This document shows positions 6,854 through 9,993 of a DNA stretch of 9,993 bases, piece after piece (position 1 is the stretch's first letter; every line of letters begins with the position of its first letter). The stretch spans positions 1 to 9,993 of the forward strand of contig CALATR010000394.1 of NCBI GenBank assembly GCA_937891875.1. Reading direction: 5' to 3'. The position numbers were made by a program, and so were the translations under genes. Under the pieces are notes generated by a model, which worked only from the letters and a program-made list of their open reading frames with translations, searched no databases and was not told the origin of the DNA. The DNA comes from an uncultured Pseudomonadota bacterium (GTDB lineage Bacteria; Myxococcota_A; UBA796; GCA-2862545).

Positions 6854-6938
6854 GTCACGCCCTCGCCCGAACCCGCCCAGCCGGGTACCTGCCCGGACAC
6901 CAGCTCGGCCCGCCCGACCCGACCGGAGGATCTCCCCG
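6854..6938 (+). other. short intergenic gap with small overlapping hairpins
   Basis: The 85 bases separate the triad from the lipoprotein gene. Two mutually exclusive 5-bp hairpins can be drawn: ACCCG/CGGGT at 6871-6875 with 6882-6886, and CCGGG/CCCGG at 6881-6885 with 6892-6896. Neither is followed by a T run, so neither is a convincing terminator. No promoter boxes stand out. The ribosome site of the next gene is at 6925-6930. Confidence 0.2.
6925..6930 (+). promoter_or_regulatory. Shine-Dalgarno for the small lipoprotein gene
   Basis: GGAGGA lies eight bases before the ATG at 6939. It is the strongest ribosome site in the window and fixes the start, which is immediately followed by a signal peptide. 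Confidence 0.75.
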
Positions 6939-7280
6939 ATGCGTAGCCTCGTCCTGCTCGCCGCTGTCGCCCTCACCAGCTCCCTCGCCGCGTGCACCGG
7001 TGCGACCGCGCCCGCTCCTGCCCCGGCCGAGGTCGAGACCCCGGCCCAGACGCCCGCCGAGACCCCGGCGGAGCCCGCGACCTTCGGGCTGGTCGAGGTC
7101 CCCCGCGACGGCAAGCAGTTCACCCCGCCGGTCCACCGGGACCAGATCCCCGACGGCGCGTACTACTGCGACATGGGCGACGTGCACTACGCCCGGATCA
7201 CCCCCGGCGACGGCTCGTGCCCGGTGTGCGGCATGGAGCTGTCCCACAAGGAGTCGGGCGAGCCCGCGACGCCGGAGTAG
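6939..7280 (+). CDS. small lipoprotein with a degenerate heavy-metal-binding (HMBD-like) C-terminus
   Basis: The 113-residue product has a Sec signal peptide (1-18) ending in the lipobox L-A-A-C with lipidated C19. No Asp follows the Cys, which under the Gram-negative sorting rule would favour outer-membrane delivery. Residues 22-48 form a low-complexity Ala/Pro/Thr/Glu linker. The C-terminal segment Y75-Y-C77-D-M79 ... P89-G-D-G-S-C94-P-V-C97-G-M99-E-L101 closely matches the shape of the heavy-metal-binding domain found in CusB-type efflux adaptors and copper ATPases. That domain is typically Y-x-C-P-M-H-P, then P-G-x-C-P-x-C-G-M-D-L. Here the C-P-M-H-P core is changed to C-D-M-G-D, with a His nearby at 83. 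A periplasm- or envelope-tethered metal-binding or metal-sensing role (copper or zinc) is plausible. No efflux gene is adjacent. An 85-base gap and its own ribosome site suggest it may be transcribed separately from the triad. Confidence 0.85.
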   Translation: MRSLVLLAAVALTSSLAACTGATAPAPAPAEVETPAQTPAETPAEPATFGLVEVPRDGKQFTPPVHRDQIPDGAYYCDMGDVHYARITPGDGSCPVCGMELSHKESGEPATPE

Positions 7281-7283
7281 CTC

Positions 7284-7296
7284 GCCGATCCTCGGC
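7284..7296. terminator. small hairpin between convergent genes, possible bidirectional terminator
   Basis: GCCGA (7284-7288), a TCC loop and TCGGC (7292-7296) form a perfect 5-bp stem in the 17-base gap between two convergent stop codons. The position is right for a shared terminator. The stem is short and lacks a T tract on either side, so the call is weak. Confidence 0.2.
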
Positions 7297-7297
7297 C

Positions 7298-8476
7298 TCA
7301 GACGCCGGTGAGCAGCTTGACCACGTCCCGCGGCGGCACCTGCCACAGGGCCCGCTCGCCGATGTTGACGCCCAGCAGGCGGGAGAAGGCGTCGGGGTGG
7401 CGGGCCAGGTTGCGGATGGCCCACCCGGCGAGCGCCCGCTGGCGCAGCCCCCACAGCACGAGCCGGGTGAACCAGACCAGGCTGCGGGTCGCCTGGCGAC
7501 GCTGGCGCTCGTAGGTGAGCAGGTTGGCCTGGGTCGGATCGTCGAGGCAGGTGCTGGCGACCTGGGCGGCCAGGCGAGCCTCGGTGAGCGACAGGCTCAT
7601 GCCCTCGCCGGTGATCGCGTCGACGAACCCCGCGGCGTCGCCGACCAGCAGGATGCGCTCGGACACGGCGGCGCTCACCTCCTGGCGCAGGGGCCCGCAC
7701 AGCTGGGCGTCGGAGATGGGCTCGGCGCCGTCGACCCAGGGGGCCAGGGCGGGCTCTCTGGCGAGCAGGGCCCACAGGCCGGCGGGCAGGTCGCGGCCGA
7801 AGCCCTTGGCGACGTCCTTCTCGCACAGGAGCGCCAGGTTGGCCTCGCCCGGGCCGGTCGGGGTGATGTACCACTCGAGGCGCTCGCCGAGCATGACCTC
7901 GACGAGCTCGCTCTGCACGGTGGGATCGGCCAGGCGCACGTGCACCCGGGCGCCGTAGCGGGGGGCCCCGCGGTGCTCCTTCTTCAGGCCGGCCTTGCGG
8001 CGGACGAGGGAGCCGAGCCCGTCCGCCCCCACGACGATCCGGGCGTGCACGGCGCCGTCGGTGGTGTCGACCCGCACGCCGTCCCCGTCGAGCGCCAGGT
8101 CGCGCACCCGGACGCCGGTGCGCACCTCGACGCGATCACAGGCGTTGCAGGCGGCATGGAGCGCGGCGTCGATCCGTGAGCGGCGCACGCCCAGCCCGGT
8201 GCGGCCCTGGGGGAAGCGGCCGATCGCGCGGGTGTCGCCGACCCGGTAGCCGATGCCGCCGAAGGGCTGGGGCTGGGTGGCGAGGATGGCGGGCAGCACG
8301 CCGAGTCCGTCCAGCTCGTGCACGCCGTGGGGCATGAGGCCCTCGCCGCAGACCTTCTCCCGAGGGAACGCGCCGCGCTCGAGCACGAGCACGTCATGGC
8401 CCGCCCGGGCGAGGTGCAGGGCGGTGGCGCTGCCGGCCAGGCCGCCGCCCACGATGAGGAAAGAGACGCGATCCAC
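7298..8476 (-). CDS. geranylgeranyl-reductase-family FAD-dependent oxidoreductase
   Basis: From the GTG at 8476 the product is 392 residues, normal for this family. These flavoproteins reduce isoprenoid C=C bonds (chlorophyll or archaeal lipids) or act on other hydrophobic or aromatic substrates. Seen: a FAD fold starting almost at the N-terminus with G10-x-G12-x-x-G15, E33 ending the second strand, the family signature F-P-R-E-K-V-C-G-E-G-L (37-47), VGADG (149-153), and a second FAD motif L-V-G-D-A-A-G (277-283) followed by DAITGEG (286-292). The last 60 residues are Arg/Trp/Leu-rich and could lie on the membrane. Start: AGGA lies seven bases upstream of this GTG. An in-frame GTG at 8542 would only add a 22-residue Gly/Ala/Pro leader before the FAD strand, and I regard that as less likely. 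The gene ends 17 bases from the lipoprotein gene, tail to tail, and diverges from the peptidase gene. The substrate is unknown; saturation of a polyprenyl carrier is one possibility. Confidence 0.88.
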   Translation of the reverse strand: MDRVSFLIVGGGLAGSATALHLARAGHDVLVLERGAFPREKVCGEGLMPHGVHELDGLGVLPAILATQPQPFGGIGYRVGDTRAIGRFPQGRTGLGVRRSRIDAALHAACNACDRVEVRTGVRVRDLALDGDGVRVDTTDGAVHARIVVGADGLGSLVRRKAGLKKEHRGAPRYGARVHVRLADPTVQSELVEVMLGERLEWYITPTGPGEANLALLCEKDVAKGFGRDLPAGLWALLAREPALAPWVDGAEPISDAQLCGPLRQEVSAAVSERILLVGDAAGFVDAITGEGMSLSLTEARLAAQVASTCLDDPTQANLLTYERQRRQATRSLVWFTRLVLWGLRQRALAGWAIRNLARHPDAFSRLLGVNIGERALWQVPPRDVVKLLTGV

Positions 8477-8483
8477 GGGTGCA

Positions 8484-8487
8484 TCCT
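8484..8487 (-). promoter_or_regulatory. Shine-Dalgarno for the GGR-family gene
   Basis: On the minus strand AGGA lies seven bases before the GTG at 8476-8474. It favours this start over the in-frame GTG at 8542, which has no comparable site. Confidence 0.5.
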
Positions 8488-8570
8488 GGCCCGCTGGTGA
8501 GCCGCACGCCAGTTCGGGTGACGCCGCGGTACCGGTGCCCACCGCGCTGTGCTACGTCCCGGGCTGCCTT

Positions 8571-8574
8571 GGAG
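8571..8574 (+). promoter_or_regulatory. Shine-Dalgarno for the M17 aminopeptidase gene
   Basis: GGAG lies five bases before the ATG at 8580, supporting this start of the peptidase gene. Confidence 0.6.
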
Positions 8575-8579
8575 AGTCC

Positions 8580-9993
8580 ATGCCCAGCCGCCTCGCCTTT
8601 GTCTCCGACCCCGCCGCCTTCGATCGGAGTACCGTCCGCATCTTCGTCGGCCGACGGAGCAGGCTGCTGGGAACGGACGTTCGAGGCCGGGTCCCGGACG
8701 AGCTCGGCTCGATGTGGGAGACCATCGTCAACTCCGTCGACCGGGGCGACGACGGCGGCAGCACCACCACCTGGACCCGCCAGGGCAAGGTCGTCGTCTC
8801 GGTGCTCCCCGAGCACTGCTCCCGGCACAACACGCCGACCCGCGCCTGGTCCCTGCCGCGCCTCGTCAAGGTCGGCGGCACCCAGGACGTCGGCGTGCTC
8901 TTCGCGGTCGACGAGGCCGAGCACGCCTGGGCGGCCGCGGTGGCGCTGGCCCGGGCGAATCCGAGCTACACCGCCAACACCAAGGCGAAGGACCGCGACG
9001 TGCGCGCGCTGATCCTGTCGCCCGACGGCCCGGCGACCCAGACCCAGCGCCTGCTCGACCTCGCCGAGGGCGCGCGCAAGGCGGCCCACTGGGTCGACTC
9101 CCCGCCCAATGAGCTCAACACCCGGGAGCTGGTCGCCGCGGCGGAGGCCTGCGCGGCCGAGGTGGGCGCCGAGGTCGAGATCATCTCCGGCGACGCCCTG
9201 CGCGACGGCGGCTTCGGCGGCCTGTGGGGCGTCGGCAAGTGCTCGCGCAACCCGCCGGCCATGGTGGTGCTGCGCTGGCGTCCGGACGGCGCCTCCGGCG
9301 AGCGTATCGGCCTCGTCGGCAAGGGCATCACCTACGACACCGGCGGGCTGTCGCTCAAGACCAAGACCGGCATGGTCGGCATGAAGACCGACATGGGCGG
9401 GGCGGCCGCGGTGCTCGGCGCGTTCTGGGCCGCGTGCCGCCTGCAGATCCGCCGCGAGATCACCGCCGTGCTCTGCATCGCCGAGAACAGCATCGGCGCG
9501 GACGCGACCCGGCCCGACGACGTGCTGCGCATGTACTCGGGGCGCACGGTGGAGGTGAACAACACCGACGCCGAGGGGCGGCTCGTGCTCGCCGACGGGC
9601 TGGCCTGGCTCGCCAAGCACGTCAAGCCCGACCTCATCGTCGACTGCGCCACCCTGACCGGCGCCCAGCTGGTGGCGACGGGCAAGCGCCACGCGGCGGT
9701 CTACACCAACGACGAGGCGCTGGAGGACCGGCTGGTCGAGCTGGGCAAGCGCACCGGCGACCTGGTGCACCCGCTGCCCTACGCTCCCGAGTTCTACAGG
9801 AAGGAGTTCCACTCTCGCGTGGCGGACCTCCGCAACTCGGTCAAGGACCGCGCCAACGCCCAGTCCTCCTGCGCCGGCCAGTTCCTCGCCGAGCACCTGC
9901 GCCCGTTCGAGGGGCGCTGGGCCCACGTCGACCTCGCCGGCCCGGCGACCAGCGGCGGGCGGGGCACGGGCTTTGGCGTGGCGCTCCTGTGCG
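8580..9993 (+). CDS. M17 leucyl aminopeptidase family protein, NPEPL1-like (3' end cut by window)
   Basis: The frame runs 471 codons from the ATG at 8580 to the window edge without a stop. Perhaps only a few to a few tens of codons are missing. M17 enzymes are two-metal aminopeptidases, typically hexameric and cytoplasmic, that remove N-terminal residues from peptides. All expected active-site residues are present: K248 and D253 in GKGITYDTGG, K260 in GLSLK, D271 in KTDMGG, and the NTDAEGRL signature (328-335) with D330, E332 and R334. The N-terminal domain (1-165) is divergent, as usual. Details such as YDTGGLS, MKTDMGGAAAVLGAF (268-282), ENS-x-G-x-xATRPDD (302-314), CATLTGAQ (356-363), DLVHPLPYAPE (394-404), and an SSCAG followed by a GTGFGVALL end recall, from memory, animal NPEPL1 more than E. 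coli PepA. It has its own ribosome site and diverges from the GGR-family gene, so it is probably an independent housekeeping or turnover gene. Confidence 0.93.
   Translation, partial: MPSRLAFVSDPAAFDRSTVRIFVGRRSRLLGTDVRGRVPDELGSMWETIVNSVDRGDDGGSTTTWTRQGKVVVSVLPEHCSRHNTPTRAWSLPRLVKVGGTQDVGVLFAVDEAEHAWAAAVALARANPSYTANTKAKDRDVRALILSPDGPATQTQRLLDLAEGARKAAHWVDSPPNELNTRELVAAAEACAAEVGAEVEIISGDALRDGGFGGLWGVGKCSRNPPAMVVLRWRPDGASGERIGLVGKGITYDTGGLSLKTKTGMVGMKTDMGGAAAVLGAFWAACRLQIRREITAVLCIAENSIGADATRPDDVLRMYSGRTVEVNNTDAEGRLVLADGLAWLAKHVKPDLIVDCATLTGAQLVATGKRHAAVYTNDEALEDRLVELGKRTGDLVHPLPYAPEFYRKEFHSRVADLRNSVKDRANAQSSCAGQFLAEHLRPFEGRWAHVDLAGPATSGGRGTGFGVALLC

Larger units (their letters stand above)
8477..8579. 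promoter_or_regulatory. divergent intergenic region between GGR-family gene and M17 peptidase gene
   Basis: About 100 bases must hold the promoters of both divergent genes. An 8-base palindrome, CGGTACCG (8527-8534), is visible but short. I could not identify reliable -35/-10 boxes on either strand. Apart from the two ribosome sites at its ends I see nothing else. Confidence 0.4.

Noticed and set aside
6866..6900. Attenuator or riboswitch between the flippase-like and lipoprotein genes
   Set aside because: Only 5-bp alternative stems, no T tract and no known aptamer pattern; insufficient for a regulatory RNA call.
5525..7123. 532-codon minus-strand frame across the GMC, flippase-like and lipoprotein genes
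   Set aside because: Spans three real plus-strand genes and their gap; composition is antisense-like (Glu/Gly/His/Arg runs) and no domain is recognisable.
8477..8542. 22-residue N-terminal extension of the GGR-family protein from a GTG at 8542
   Set aside because: The added Gly/Ala/Pro sequence precedes a FAD strand that normally starts the protein, and the better Shine-Dalgarno serves the GTG at 8476.
8394..9926. 510-codon minus-strand frame opposite the M17 peptidase
   Set aside because: The plus strand carries a full set of M17 catalytic motifs; the minus-strand translation is low-complexity shadow sequence.

Overview
The window is GC-rich (roughly 70% by eye), protein-dense bacterial DNA with almost no intergenic space. 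It has frequent GTG starts and several 4-base gene overlaps. The base composition, a Sec/lipobox lipoprotein and a eukaryote-like M17 peptidase would fit a high-GC Gram-negative lineage such as Myxococcota or a related former deltaproteobacterium. No RNA gene or marker protein is present to prove this, so the taxonomic suggestion is weak. No tRNA, rRNA, CRISPR array, insertion sequence, phage gene or long repeat was seen.

Layout. (1) 1-157, plus strand: the last 51 codons of an unidentified gene. (2) 164-2880 (possibly to 2961), minus strand: a two-gene unit, a multi-pass GT-C-like membrane glycosyltransferase followed by a GT2 polyprenol-phosphate-type glycosyltransferase, joined by an ATGA overlap. 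(3) 3073-6853, plus strand: a tight three-gene operon of a DegT/DnrJ/EryC1-family PLP aminotransferase, an FAD-dependent GMC-type oxidoreductase with a four-cysteine motif, and a LPG-synthase-TM/UPF0104 flippase-like membrane protein. Both junctions are GTGA overlaps. (4) 6939-7280, plus strand: a small lipoprotein with a degenerate heavy-metal-binding domain. (5) 7298-8476, minus strand: a geranylgeranyl-reductase-family flavoprotein. (6) 8580 to the window end, plus strand: an M17 leucyl-aminopeptidase-family enzyme resembling animal NPEPL1, cut by the window edge with its catalytic residues intact.

Working together. Blocks 2 and 3 diverge from a spacer of about 110-190 bases and look like one cell-envelope glycoconjugate or lipid-modification locus. 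The GT2 enzyme would make a lipid-phosphate-linked sugar and the GT-C protein would transfer it at the membrane. In the coupled triad, an oxidase that makes a carbonyl sits beside an aminotransferase that can turn a carbonyl into an amine, next to a flippase-like protein. The attractive but unproven reading is hydroxyl-to-amine conversion on a lipid-linked sugar or lipid, followed by membrane translocation. The GGR-family reductase could act on the same lipid pool, but it is a separate transcription unit. The lipoprotein and the peptidase show no clear link to this theme.
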